64,000 nucleotides of DNA from Bifidobacterium parmae (GCF_002860365.1 NZ_NMWT01000003.1:124001-188000), one strand, 5' to 3'. Positions 10,701-18,373 are shown, counted from the stretch's first letter. Numbers and translations are program-made. Notes: a model not told the origin generated them from the sequence alone.

Positions 10701-10993
10701 TCATCATCCTTGTTGTCGCGGGTGATGGACACGGTGCGTCCGTTGACGAACGAGTTGAGCGCTAGCGGCGTACGAAGATTCTCGATCTGTTCGATGATCT
10801 GCGCCATTTCGCCGTCGGTCAACGGGTATTCGCCGAGCCGGTCGATGCCGCTGTTGTTGCGGTACAGGATGGTTTTCCAGTTGTCGAGCAGCTGTTGCTC
10901 GGTCGGGTATCTCAGGAGGCCGTCCTTCCACCCGTGCTGTTGGAGCACCGAAATGACGCTCTCCTCGAAATCCGATTCCTTGTCGAAGATCAT
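7703..10993 (-). CDS. hsdR: Type I restriction enzyme, HsdR subunit
   Basis: Motor and nuclease subunit that, with HsdM and HsdS, moves along DNA and cuts unmodified DNA. 1096 residues from MIFDKESDFE. The N-terminal nuclease core shows D143 and the ELKK motif at 157-160. The helicase core shows WHTTGSGKT (Walker A, 311-319), IVDECHRS (DEAD-like, from 421) and GFTGTPI. Later parts include MLTGFDSKW, QAFSRTNR and a C-terminal helical region for complex assembly. The longer reading before MIF overlaps the DUF3791 gene and was rejected. It starts 11 bp after that gene, so it belongs to the same operon. Confidence 0.95.
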   Translation of the reverse strand: MIFDKESDFEESVISVLQQHGWKDGLLRYPTEQQLLDNWKTILYRNNSGIDRLGEYPLTDGEMAQIIEQIENLRTPLALNSFVNGRTVSITRDNKDDEAHFGKEVSLYIYDRKEIAGGKSTYQIAQQPVYPAKNKMRHARRGDLVLLINGMPLIHIELKKSGVPVSQATGQIEKYSHEGVFTGLFRLVQIFVAMNPDDAVYFANPGPDKFNPSYYFHWADFNNEPICGGRNPGKDEWKLFIGGTSGTAGLLSIPMAHQLIGFYTIADSADACLKVLRSYQYIAANAISDVVRKTDWEQRPSTPGRPGGYVWHTTGSGKTMTSFKSAQLIADSHDADKVVFLMDRIELGTQSLKEYRSFADNEDDVQGTENTGVLRDKLASTAPKDTLIVTSIQKMSNVKPGERGVTQAELDRMAAKRIVFIVDECHRSTFGDMLQDIRRSFPNALFFGFTGTPILDENQRKNSTTSMIFGKCLHRYSIADGIRDHNVLGFDPTMVTTYKDNEVRLQVALHKAKVGNVEEALADPVKADVYERYMDKSEVPMGPMVDDSGTIIHGIEDELGGEQYGSDTPHPGMVVADILDQFPILSHGGRFHAMLATSSIPEAIDYYHRFRELAPELHVTALFDPNVDNTEGATVKEDALAEITTDYNMMYGKDFGIVDWPAMKKDISSRLSHKAPYGNIDRNREQRLDLLIVVDQMLTGFDSKWVNTLYLDKIIRYESIIQAFSRTNRLFGPDKPFGVIRYYRKPHTMHGNIERAVKLYSGDRPLDLFVQKLPENIRSMDSRYQEILSLFADGGETDLMRLPESVETKRKFAKEFVALNRFLESAKVQGFSWDTDEYRIDGDGEVVNDGDGNEDADHVGIVRPQIDEHTYLILAQRYKELFESDDDGGNGPGDGGDDEPEAPYELEGYLTAIDTGLIDTDYMNANFDKWLKALKEDSPELAEMSAQLHRSFAALSKDEQRLAELFLHDVERGDVTVEDGYTLRDYITRYAKREKDEQIDKLVDRLGVDRSLVEEFTLRLVNEMNINEFGRFDMLLSSIDRDKMRAFFGEREHGSLPLRKARMAARGLLERFVLEGGFDIDTYNGPSAGSGDVVRR

Positions 10994-11004
10994 GCGCGGC
11001 TTCC

Positions 11005-11220
11005 TTACCACTTGTGTTCGCCGGTGGCCACGAGGTGGTCGATGTCCTCGTAGGCGTTGCGGATGCTTTCCTGATGGTACATCTCGTACATGTCGTAGAT
11101 CTCCTGCGTGATGCCGTGTTCGTCCCATTCACGCAGTACGTCTGAGGTGGAACGGCTGTTGTCCCCCGCGTACTGTTCCAGCAGGTAGATGAAGAAACTC
11201 ATTTCACGAGTCAATCTCAT
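11005..11220 (-). CDS. DUF3791-like small protein
   Basis: 71 residues. The pattern FFIYLLEQYAGDNSRSTSDVL...EIYDMYEMYHQESIRNAYEDID matches the DUF3791 family as I remember it: small helical proteins found next to DUF3990 genes. Function unproven. It overlaps the preceding 85-residue gene by 17 bp and ends 11 bp before hsdR. With its two upstream neighbours it forms a three-gene module between hsdS and hsdR; the small partners are candidate antitoxins or adaptors by inference. Confidence 0.7.
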   Translation of the reverse strand: MRLTREMSFFIYLLEQYAGDNSRSTSDVLREWDEHGITQEIYDMYEMYHQESIRNAYEDIDHLVATGEHKW

Positions 11221-11461
11221 CCCTCCTCAGATACAACGAGTTTCTGGGTTCTCCCGTGACCTGCTCGACCTCCCACATGTCGAAGATGCCGGCCGGAGGA
11301 AAATCCGTCATTCGCAATTCCGGATCGCGCAGCATGGCGTAGGTCTGCGAATGGATGAAGGATTCCAACGCCTTCATGGGAGGAAAACCGTATTTCTGGC
11401 ATATCCGTTGGACGACCTCGTGATCGTAGTGGATCAGCAGTTCACGTTCCAATGTGGTCAT
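11204..11461 (-). CDS. Small protein of the DUF3990 module, no assigned family
   Basis: 85 residues, acidic, mostly helical: MTTLERELLIHYDHEVV...FPPMKALESFIHSQTYAM...PAGIFDMWEVEQVTG and an end LYLRRDEIDS. I do not recognise a named domain. Its ATG overlaps the DUF3990 stop by 4 bp and its own 3' end overlaps the DUF3791 start by 17 bp, so the three are almost certainly made together. From position and size it may be an antitoxin or cofactor of the DUF3990 protein; that is inference only. Confidence 0.65.
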   Translation of the reverse strand: MTTLERELLIHYDHEVVQRICQKYGFPPMKALESFIHSQTYAMLRDPELRMTDFPPAGIFDMWEVEQVTGEPRNSLYLRRDEIDS

Positions 11462-11937
11462 GGCCGAATCACCTCGATGCAGGTCAGGGCGTCGATCGCC
11501 CGTTGCGTGCGAAAAGCATACTGGTCTTTCAGATTTTGCGGCATCAGACGTTCCAAGGTCTCTTCCGTAGTATAGATCCCTGCGAAGAACCCGTTCAGGG
11601 TAGGCATGGTGGCATCATCCGCCACCGGACCGAACACCACGTCGTAATCGTCGTTGAACGGTTCCCCGCTCCGATTCGCCGCGATATAGTCCAGCCAGTC
11701 GGCCGTCGCACCGGTGAATCCCAACGTGTCGAATTCGTCAAGCAGCCGTTCGTCGAATTCATACACGGTGACGAACGGGCTGCCTTTCCGCCGACGTCTG
11801 GCGGACAATACCGCCCACCGCGAGGCCTGCTCCAGACTGCTGGTCAAGTAGAATCCGGGGCCGAAATCCAAGCGACGATCCGAACGCAGCAGCCTCGGAT
11901 TCCGGACCTCGACGTTGCTGCCATGATACAAACGCAT
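11458..11937 (-). CDS. DUF3990-family protein, probable ADP-ribosyltransferase-fold toxin
   Basis: 159 residues. The N-terminus MRLYHGSNVEV...DFGPGFYLTSSLEQASRWA is the hallmark of DUF3990: an R/H-like LYHGS motif (3-7) and the GFYLT loop (28-32) as in ADP-ribosyltransferase folds, where they bind NAD. The central KGSPFVTVYEFD and the C-terminal QYAFRTQRAIDAL resemble the rest of the family. The start follows AGGAAGGAG. It lies 16 bp after hsdS in the R-M operon. Toxin activity is inferred from fold and company, not shown. Confidence 0.75.
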   Translation of the reverse strand: MRLYHGSNVEVRNPRLLRSDRRLDFGPGFYLTSSLEQASRWAVLSARRRRKGSPFVTVYEFDERLLDEFDTLGFTGATADWLDYIAANRSGEPFNDDYDVVFGPVADDATMPTLNGFFAGIYTTEETLERLMPQNLKDQYAFRTQRAIDALTCIEVIRP

Positions 11938-11953
11938 GATGCCGGGCTCCTTC

Positions 11954-13153
11954 CTAGACGAACATCTTGTCGAGCATGGATTGCTTGATGTTCTTCAGCA
12001 ATTCCAACTTACGCTGATGAAGGGTGATGAGGTCGTCAAGTCGGGAGAAGAACGCACCGATGGTCTGCTGCTCAACAAGAGTCGGAAGGCTCAGCACCAA
12101 GCTCTTTACAATGCTTCCGGATAAGTTCCCCTGTCCGCCCTGTAAGTATGTATCTACAATGTTTGCTTTCTCCTTGCGCAACCAGCTTGCGATGAATATT
12201 GAATCGTTCCCGGCATTAGGGAGAATGGCGAGGACGGCCTGATTTATTGCACCGTCCAGCCTTGCGATACCTACTTCTCCGCTAGTCGCACCATATAGCG
12301 CATAAAGTATTGTGCCTCGCCTCACAAGCCGCGTAGCGGAGCTGCCCAATCCTTGCTGAGTTAGGGAAAGCTCAGTTGAATCTGAGTTGATCTCAGCCGA
12401 ACGAATGAACGGAATAGAACCTCCGTAATATGCCGAATTACTCACGTCAGGAGTGCCACCTGAAAACGAATCCGCGATGTCGCCCAACTTACGCTGTTCC
12501 CAAGGGTCAGCGAAACCAGCGAAACGAACCTCCGGAACGGACTCCCCCTCCTTCGGGAACATTTTTTCAAGCATCGATTTTTTGAGTACCACAAGTTTGT
12601 CATGCTTACGCTGATGAAGGGTGATGAGGTCGTCAAGTCGGGAGAAGAACGCACCGATGGTCTGCTGCTCAACAAGAGTCGGAAGGCTCAGCACCAAGCT
12701 CTTTACAATGCTTCCGGATAAGTTCCCCTGTCCGCCCTGTAAGTATGTATCTACAATGTTTGCTTTCTCCTTGCGCAACCAGCTTGCGATGAATATTGAA
12801 TCGTTCCCGGCATTAGGGAGAATGGCGAGGACGGCCTGATTTATTGCACCGTCCAGCCTTGCGATACCTACTTCTCCGCTAGTCGCACCATATAGCGCAT
12901 AAAGTATTGTGCCTCGCCTCACAAGCCGCGTAGCGGAGCTGCCCAATCCTTGCTGAGTTAGGGAAAGCTCAGTTGAATCTGAGTTGATCTCAGCCGAACG
13001 AATGAACGGAATAGAACCTCCGTAATATGCCGAATTACTCACGTCAGGAGTGCCACCTGAAAACGAATCCGCGATGTCGCCCAACTTACGCTGTTCCCAA
13101 GGGTCAGTGAAACCAGCGAAACGAACCTCCGGAACATTCCTCTGCTCGCTCAT
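11954..13153 (-). CDS. hsdS: Type I R-M specificity subunit HsdS with two near-identical recognition domains
   Basis: 399 residues; reads the DNA target for HsdM and HsdR. Each half is FAGF(T/A)DPWEQRKLGD, then a target-recognition domain (SFSGGTPDVSNSAYYGG...GNLSGSIVKSLVLSLP), then SRLDDLITLHQRK and a helical spacer. The two recognition domains read the same residue for residue; I found only T/A in the lead-in (FAGFTDP against FAGFADP). Normal HsdS has two different domains for two half-sites, so this form should recognise a symmetric site. Its ATG overlaps the hsdM stop by 4 bp. Each domain is bounded by the core CTTACGCTG (codons for QRK). Confidence 0.93.
   Translation of the reverse strand: MSEQRNVPEVRFAGFTDPWEQRKLGDIADSFSGGTPDVSNSAYYGGSIPFIRSAEINSDSTELSLTQQGLGSSATRLVRRGTILYALYGATSGEVGIARLDGAINQAVLAILPNAGNDSIFIASWLRKEKANIVDTYLQGGQGNLSGSIVKSLVLSLPTLVEQQTIGAFFSRLDDLITLHQRKHDKLVVLKKSMLEKMFPKEGESVPEVRFAGFADPWEQRKLGDIADSFSGGTPDVSNSAYYGGSIPFIRSAEINSDSTELSLTQQGLGSSATRLVRRGTILYALYGATSGEVGIARLDGAINQAVLAILPNAGNDSIFIASWLRKEKANIVDTYLQGGQGNLSGSIVKSLVLSLPTLVEQQTIGAFFSRLDDLITLHQRKLELLKNIKQSMLDKMFV
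12008..13144. repeat. 597-bp tandem duplication inside hsdS
   Basis: Bases from 12008 and from 12605 onward repeat with a 597-bp period (199 codons) over about 530 bp. The only difference I found in the shared part is one base at about 12511 versus 13108 (giving A or T in the protein). Four copies of CTTACGCTG mark the ends: 12008-12016, 12488-12496, 12605-12613, 13085-13093. So little divergence means the duplication is recent or maintained by recombination. Confidence 0.93.
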
Positions 13154-15714
13154 CGCGCACCTCCCAGCAGGGTTTTGAGTTCGGCGATGCCTTTCATGTC
13201 GAACTCATCGCCGACCAACCGGTCGAGCATGGACCCGAGTTCGGCCTCCGCGCTCGTGATTTCGTCGCACACGTCGGCATAGGTGGTCGCATACTTCTCA
13301 CCGAGCGCGACAATACGGTTCACCAGATCGTCGAGAATTCCGTATGGCAGCTGCTCCAACTTGCTCTGCAACGGCTCCACCCACTTGTCTTCCAGCAAGT
13401 CGCGTGCCTGTTCGTCGCTCAATCCTTCGATGGTCGCCTTGGTCTTCTCCTCCAACGCGAGCCGTCGTTCCTTGAGGTTTTTCTTGACCTTCCGCTCCTC
13501 GTCGAAGAGCTTGCCCGCGGCCACGAGCACACGGTCAAGCTCGGTTTCGGGATGCTTGCCGATCGCCTTCACCGCCTTCTTCAGTTCGGCGGTGACGAAA
13601 CCGTCACCCTCTTCGTTGATCGCGTCGGAATCCTTGTCGTCCTCATCAAGGTTCTCCAGGAGACCGTCCAATTCCTGTCCGATCTCGGCCAGACGACGTT
13701 CCTGCGCATCGATGGCTTTGAGATCGTCGGCAAGCAGATGCCGCTGCACGAGGTCGAACGGCAGGATACGGCCGGTCCAGCCATCCTGCACTTCGACGTC
13801 CTTGCCGCCCTTCTTCTTGACGACCATGTCGGGGTCCACGGCACGGACCGCATCGAACCCCTCGTTCTGCAGGGTCTCCAGGTCGATGGAGACCGTCTGC
13901 CATCCATCATCGAGCGCCTGGTACGCCTCGTACACGTCCACAAGAGGGATATCGGCGAGACGACGCATGAGATCGTCGGCGAGCGTCTCCTCCTCGGCGG
14001 CGATGATGACGTCCGTGCTCCGGTCGATGAGCGAACCACGCAGGAAACCGCGGTAGTCGGCGAACGCATCGCAATACCGGTCGATATACGCCTTCACCTG
14101 CGCGTCATCATGGACCGCCGGGGCCACCTCGGCCACTGCAATACGCGCGGCATGACCGTCAGTCGTATCGAACAGACGATCGCGCAGCCGCGGGAACACA
14201 TCCCAGTACTGTTGCAGCGCGTCGATGTCGCGAACGGGGATGCCGCCGAACATGGTGGCGTAGATATCCCAGCTTTCCGCCGGTTCGGAGGAGTCCACAT
14301 ATCGCGGGATGTTGAGGTTGTAGTCGTTGTCGCGAATCTCCTTGATGCCCACCAGACGGCTGAACTTGTCGATGGTGCGGTTGCCGGCGACCGCGTCCAC
14401 GATGCGTTTGATGTCGCTCGCGCGCAGCCTGTTGTTCTTGCCGTCCTTGGTGAAATGCTTCGAGGCGTCCACGATGAGCACACCGTCATCATTGCGATGC
14501 TTGCGCAGCACCATCACGATGGTGGGGATGCCGGTGCCGAAGAAGATGTTCGCCGGCAGACCGATGATGGCCTGGATATGGTGGTGCTCCACGAGGTTGC
14601 GGCGAATCTCGCCTTCCTCGCCTCCACGGAACAGCACGCCGTGCGGCAGGACGATGGCCATCATGCCGTCATCACGCAGATGGTACAGGTCGTGCAGCAG
14701 GAACGCGTAGTCGGCCTTGGACTTGGGCGCGATGCCGTACTCGAATCGGATGTCCTCACCGGCCTCCGGAGGCTCCCAGTTCTGCGAGTATGGCGGGTTC
14801 GAGACCACCGCGTCCACGAACAGCGGATCATAGGTCTCGTCCTTGGTCTCGTCGGTATCGAACCACGGCCAATCATCCTTAAGGGTATCGCCGTTGCGGG
14901 CCACGATGTTGTCCGGCAGGATGCCGCGCATGACAAGGTTCATGCGCGTGAGGTTGTACGTGTTCTCCTTGAGCTCCTGCGCATAGTATTTGATGTCATT
15001 CGGATTGCCGTTGCGGCGAGCCACGGCCTGACCGATATGGATGAGCAGGGACCCCGAGCCGGACGTGGGATCGTAGATGGTGATCTCCTTGCGCCCCTTC
15101 AAGTGCCCGGCGATGATCTCGCTCATCAGCTGGGAGACCTCGCTCGGCGTGTAGAACTCGCCGGCCTTCTTGCCCGCGTTCGAAGCAAACTTGTCGATGA
15201 GGTATTCGTAGATGTAGCCGAGTACGTCGTAGCCTTGACGGGCATCCATCGGAATGTCCTTGATGAGGTAGATCAGGTCGCGGGCCGCCTTGCTGCGGCT
15301 TTTCTCGTCCGTGCCGAGCTTGGAGAGGCCTGTCTGCAACGTGTCGAAGATGCCGGCGAACACGCGTTTGCGTGCCGGATCGATGTTGCGGTCGAACGCG
15401 GAGAGCGCGTCGCGCACGTCGGAGATATGGAAGTCGGAACCCTTGTCGATCCACGTGGAGAACAGATCGTCGTAGGCGATGAAGTATCCGCACATGCCAC
15501 GCACGTACTTCACGGTTTCGACATTGTCCTCGACCAGTTCGGGAAGATCATCATCCGTCCAATCCTCGGCGCGCAGGCGGGCGACTTCGGTTTCGGACAG
15601 GAACTTGTAGAAGATGAAGCCGAGGATGTAGTCCTTGTACTCGTTGGCTTCGATCTTCGAACGCATCCGGTTCGCGGACTCCCAGATCTTGGCGGCCAGC
15701 TGCTGCTTATTCAT
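13150..15714 (-). CDS. hsdM: Type I R-M adenine methyltransferase HsdM
   Basis: 854 residues; methylates adenine in the site chosen by HsdS and is required for restriction. N-terminal helical HsdM_N part (1-150), then the methyltransferase core with the AdoMet loop DPTSGSGSLL (about 215-224) and catalytic NPPYS (306-310). The C-terminal 300 residues are charged and partly coiled coil (LAEIGQELDGLLENLDEDDKD, KKNLKERRLALEEKTKATIEG), making it longer than the common 500-residue HsdM. It overlaps the upstream GIY-YIG gene by 8 bp and hsdS by 4 bp. Confidence 0.95.
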   Translation of the reverse strand: MNKQQLAAKIWESANRMRSKIEANEYKDYILGFIFYKFLSETEVARLRAEDWTDDDLPELVEDNVETVKYVRGMCGYFIAYDDLFSTWIDKGSDFHISDVRDALSAFDRNIDPARKRVFAGIFDTLQTGLSKLGTDEKSRSKAARDLIYLIKDIPMDARQGYDVLGYIYEYLIDKFASNAGKKAGEFYTPSEVSQLMSEIIAGHLKGRKEITIYDPTSGSGSLLIHIGQAVARRNGNPNDIKYYAQELKENTYNLTRMNLVMRGILPDNIVARNGDTLKDDWPWFDTDETKDETYDPLFVDAVVSNPPYSQNWEPPEAGEDIRFEYGIAPKSKADYAFLLHDLYHLRDDGMMAIVLPHGVLFRGGEEGEIRRNLVEHHHIQAIIGLPANIFFGTGIPTIVMVLRKHRNDDGVLIVDASKHFTKDGKNNRLRASDIKRIVDAVAGNRTIDKFSRLVGIKEIRDNDYNLNIPRYVDSSEPAESWDIYATMFGGIPVRDIDALQQYWDVFPRLRDRLFDTTDGHAARIAVAEVAPAVHDDAQVKAYIDRYCDAFADYRGFLRGSLIDRSTDVIIAAEEETLADDLMRRLADIPLVDVYEAYQALDDGWQTVSIDLETLQNEGFDAVRAVDPDMVVKKKGGKDVEVQDGWTGRILPFDLVQRHLLADDLKAIDAQERRLAEIGQELDGLLENLDEDDKDSDAINEEGDGFVTAELKKAVKAIGKHPETELDRVLVAAGKLFDEERKVKKNLKERRLALEEKTKATIEGLSDEQARDLLEDKWVEPLQSKLEQLPYGILDDLVNRIVALGEKYATTYADVCDEITSAEAELGSMLDRLVGDEFDMKGIAELKTLLGGAR

Positions 15715-16549
15715 TCCCTTGCTCCTTGCTTCTGTACACGTAATCGAGGGTCTGTCCGTGATCGTTCACCCATTCGGTCCAGCCGTTCTGGCTGCCGCCG
15801 AGTACGAACACCGCCGCGGCGGATGGACTGGCGAACTCGACATCATCGGCAAGCTTCTCTCTGCCTGTGCGATCTCCGAATAGACGCGCACGGGCTTCGA
15901 TGGCACCCTGGTTCTTGATGACGCGACGGCCAAGCTCTACTTCGGAACCGGCGAGGACGAGGAAACGACCCGTATCCTTGTCGTACCGACCGGATGCGCG
16001 TACGCCGTTCTTTCTGGTATGGAACAACGTGCTCGTCATAATCTGCGCCGTTTCCTTGCGGTCGAGATCGTAGCCAAGTACTTTCATGCGAAACAGGATG
16101 CCGGCATGCAGATTCTCCACGCGCTGTTCCTTGTACGGGCTGAGTCTTGGATTGGGCGTCTCCAGATTATCCGTCTCATACGAGCCCTGAGAGCGCACAT
16201 AGGCAATGGCCTTGGCTTCCAATGAATCAAGCACATCCCTATCGAGGTTCCAGTCCTCGTCAAGGAACATGACGGCCTTATTCCAGAAATCCTTCTTGGA
16301 TTTATGACCGTCCAGTCTCAACAGCCCTTGTATGGTCTGCCCTGCGTACACCCGACTGAGTACACCATGGTCTTCATCGAGGAGATAATACACACCGCGT
16401 GCGGGAAGCTGAGGCAGTTTCCTAGCATCGGCTAGTTTATCGTGCGGCACAACAACGGTGACCAAGGATTCGCCTTCCACCCGACAGATACGGATGCCGT
16501 CTGATTCCATGTCGATAAGCTGCATGGTCATAGTGGTGAGGCGAATCAT
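15707..16549 (-). CDS. GIY-YIG-like protein with C-terminal DUF4357
   Basis: 280 residues. A GIY-YIG-type nuclease core is suggested by RGVYYLLDED...RVYAGQTIQGLLRLDGHKSKKDFWNKAVMF, with later acidic residue in LDSLEAKAIAY. The C-terminal part (SGRYDKDTGRFLVLAGSEVELGRRVIKNQGAIEARARL) fits DUF4357, a module found with restriction systems. The ATG overlaps the upstream RHH gene by 4 bp, and the 3' end overlaps hsdM by 8 bp, so it is built into the R-M operon. It could be an extra nuclease or a regulator; no function is proven. Confidence 0.75.
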   Translation of the reverse strand: MIRLTTMTMQLIDMESDGIRICRVEGESLVTVVVPHDKLADARKLPQLPARGVYYLLDEDHGVLSRVYAGQTIQGLLRLDGHKSKKDFWNKAVMFLDEDWNLDRDVLDSLEAKAIAYVRSQGSYETDNLETPNPRLSPYKEQRVENLHAGILFRMKVLGYDLDRKETAQIMTSTLFHTRKNGVRASGRYDKDTGRFLVLAGSEVELGRRVIKNQGAIEARARLFGDRTGREKLADDVEFASPSAAAVFVLGGSQNGWTEWVNDHGQTLDYVYRSKEQGNE

Positions 16550-16755
16550 CGGCCAGAGTCCTTCACCAGCTCGTCAATGATGCAGGTCCTCACGAAAGCG
16601 GAGAAGCTCATGCCACGCAGTGCCGCCGCCTCCTTGGCGGAATCGCGAAGATTCGCAGGGATACGCATGGTGACGGGCACCACTCCGCCATCAACGAGAT
16701 ACGAGCGCACCTCGGTTTCACCGGCACCGCTCTCAATCAGGTCGGAGTACGCCAT
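16546..16755 (-). CDS. Small ribbon-helix-helix-type protein
   Basis: 69 residues. The segment VVPVTMRIPANLRDSAKEAAALRGMSFSAFVRTCIIDELVKD has the beta-strand/helix/helix layout of ribbon-helix-helix DNA-binding proteins. It is the first gene of the R-M operon, just downstream of a clear -10 box, so it may repress or tune the operon. It overlaps the next gene by 4 bp. No separate toxin is directly attached, though the GIY-YIG protein follows. Confidence 0.7.
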   Translation of the reverse strand: MAYSDLIESGAGETEVRSYLVDGGVVPVTMRIPANLRDSAKEAAALRGMSFSAFVRTCIIDELVKDSGR

Positions 16756-16794
16756 CGTTGCACCATACTTTCAAACTGCAATACAAATGAAGTC

Positions 16795-16823
16795 ATTATA
16801 CATCCGCTTGGGAACAGCGTAAG
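16795..16823 (-). promoter_or_regulatory. Probable promoter of the R-M operon, overlapping a recombination core
   Basis: On the minus strand the -10 hexamer is a perfect TATAAT (complement of 16795-16800), 40 bp before the first ATG. At the right distance for a -35 (16817-16823) lies TTACGC/CTTACG, which is part of the CAGCGTAAG core at 16815-16823 used at all hsdS cassette ends. The -35 match is weak. If correct, recombination at this site would change the DNA upstream of the promoter. Confidence 0.6.
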
Positions 16824-17366
16824 TTGGGTGACATCGCCTCTTTCACTAAGGGTAATGGGTACTCCAAGGCAGATTTACAGGAATCAGGGACACCGCTTTT
16901 CCTCTACGGGCGCATGTACACGCAATATCAAGCAAAGGTTGAAGCGGTAGACACCTTTGCTGAGGCAAAACCTGGAACACTCTTTAGCACGGGCAGTGAG
17001 GTTGTCGTCCCGGCCTCGGGTGAAAGCGCCGAAGATATAGCGAGGGCATCGGCAATTACCAACGCAGGCATAGCGTTAGGCGGTGATCTCAATGTTATAT
17101 ATCCGGAATCAGTGGCTATCCCGTTGTTTCTTGCCTATGGCCTGTCACATGGTTCTAATCAGAAGCTTCTTGCTCAGCGGGCCCAGGGGAAGACAGTAGT
17201 TCATATACATGCGAGCGATTTGGCAGGATTGATTGTGGATCTGCCAGTTGTTGAAGAGCAACAAGCCATTGGCGTACTCTTCTCTCAACTCGACGACCTC
17301 ATCACCCTTCATCAGCGTAAGCCAACTAGATGCGACTCATTGGCGACGCCTTCGAGTCTTCTCTGA
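16809..17366 (+). pseudogene. Silent hsdS recognition-domain cassette 1
   Basis: An open frame without its own start in the hsdS sense: it begins WEQRKLGDIASFTKGNGYSKADL and ends SQLDDLITLHQRK at 17321, the same boundaries as the domains in hsdS, but with a different recognition domain (GTPLFLYGRMYTQYQAKVEAV...GKTVVHIHASDLAGLIVDLP). It runs opposite to hsdS. The CAGCGTAAG core marks both ends (16815-16823 and 17313-17321). No ribosome site or methionine start was found, so it is most likely a storage cassette rather than an expressed gene. Confidence 0.85.
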
Positions 17367-17433
17367 TTGATTGGCTGATTATGGCATCCGGCATCAGCGT
17401 AAGCATGAATCGACCAGAAAGAGAGAACAGCAA

Positions 17434-18363
17434 ATGACCGGAAACACCGCCAGCGACGGAACCCTGTTCTGCGATTACTACTCCCAGTGGGTCACTGTCT
17501 ACAAAGAGGGCGCAATCCGCGAAGTGACGATGAAGAAATACAAGCTCACACAGGCTTGGCTCGGCAAGCTCATTCCGGACCTTCGGCTCGTGGACATGGA
17601 TCGCGTGAACTACCAGAAACTTATCAACGGATACGCGGAGCACCATGAACGGCAGACGACCATGGATTTCCACCATCAGTTGAAGGGCGCCATTCTCGAT
17701 GCCGTCGATGAGGGACTGATTCCACGCGATCCCACACGAAAGGCAATCATCAAAGGGCGTCAGCCCAGAGAGAAGAAGACGAAATACCTGAATCAGTTCG
17801 AATTGCATGCGATGCTCGCCGATCTTGAGCTGGGAACCGTACCGAGTTGGGATTGGCTGATACTGCTCATCGCGAAGACGGGACTCCGTTTCTCCGAAGC
17901 TTTGGGGCTCACTCCCGCCGATTTCGATTTCGTCCATCAGACCTTATCGGTCAGCAAGACGTGGGACTACAAGAACGGCGGCGGTTTCGTGCCGACGAAG
18001 AACGCTTCCTCCGTTCGTAAGGTGCAACTTGATTGGCAGCTCATCATGCAACTGTCCGCTCTATTGAAAGACCTTCCCGAAGATAAGCCAATCTTCGTAA
18101 ACGGCAAGGTATATAACTCGACTGCGAACAATGTTCTGGCGAGGCACTGTGAACATGCGGAAGTGCCGGTGATTTCCGTACATGGTCTGCGGCATACGCA
18201 TGCATCACTGCTGCTTTTCGCCGGCGTCTCCATCGCCAGCGTGTCCAAGCGTCTTGGGCATGCGAGTATGAACACCACGCAGGACACATACCTGCATGTC
18301 ATTCGCGAACTGGAGAACAAGGACGTCGACATCGTGATGCGCGCCCTCTCCACCCTTATCTAA
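17434..18363 (+). CDS. Tyrosine recombinase between the silent hsdS cassettes
   Basis: 309 residues from MTGNTASDG. N-terminal SAM-like core-binding part, then the catalytic domain with R152 (TGLRFSEALGL), a lysine in VPTKN, H250-GLRH (R253), GH at 275-276 and the tyrosine in DTYLHV (Y286): all expected residues are present. It sits exactly between two silent specificity cassettes; the shared core lies at 17395-17403 in front of it and 18383-18391 behind it. A similar integrase (PsrA) has been reported to invert hsdS parts in Bifidobacterium animalis; I infer the same job here. There are no phage genes nearby. Confidence 0.9.
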   Translation: MTGNTASDGTLFCDYYSQWVTVYKEGAIREVTMKKYKLTQAWLGKLIPDLRLVDMDRVNYQKLINGYAEHHERQTTMDFHHQLKGAILDAVDEGLIPRDPTRKAIIKGRQPREKKTKYLNQFELHAMLADLELGTVPSWDWLILLIAKTGLRFSEALGLTPADFDFVHQTLSVSKTWDYKNGGGFVPTKNASSVRKVQLDWQLIMQLSALLKDLPEDKPIFVNGKVYNSTANNVLARHCEHAEVPVISVHGLRHTHASLLLFAGVSIASVSKRLGHASMNTTQDTYLHVIRELENKDVDIVMRALSTLI

Positions 18364-18373
18364 CCGACAACAA

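Noticed and set aside
11954-13153. hsdS duplication as an assembly error
   Set aside because: Not fully excluded, but the two copies differ in their flanking spacer helices and at one base, and the protein has the normal two-domain HsdS length, so it is kept as real.
13552-15918. 788-codon plus-strand frame opposite hsdM
   Set aside because: hsdM has the AdoMet and NPPY motifs and fits the operon; the opposite frame shows no family pattern.
17434-18363. Tyrosine recombinase as a prophage or ICE integrase
   Set aside because: No phage, conjugation or excisionase genes and no tRNA end nearby; it sits between hsdS cassettes with shared cores, so a local inversion role is more likely.
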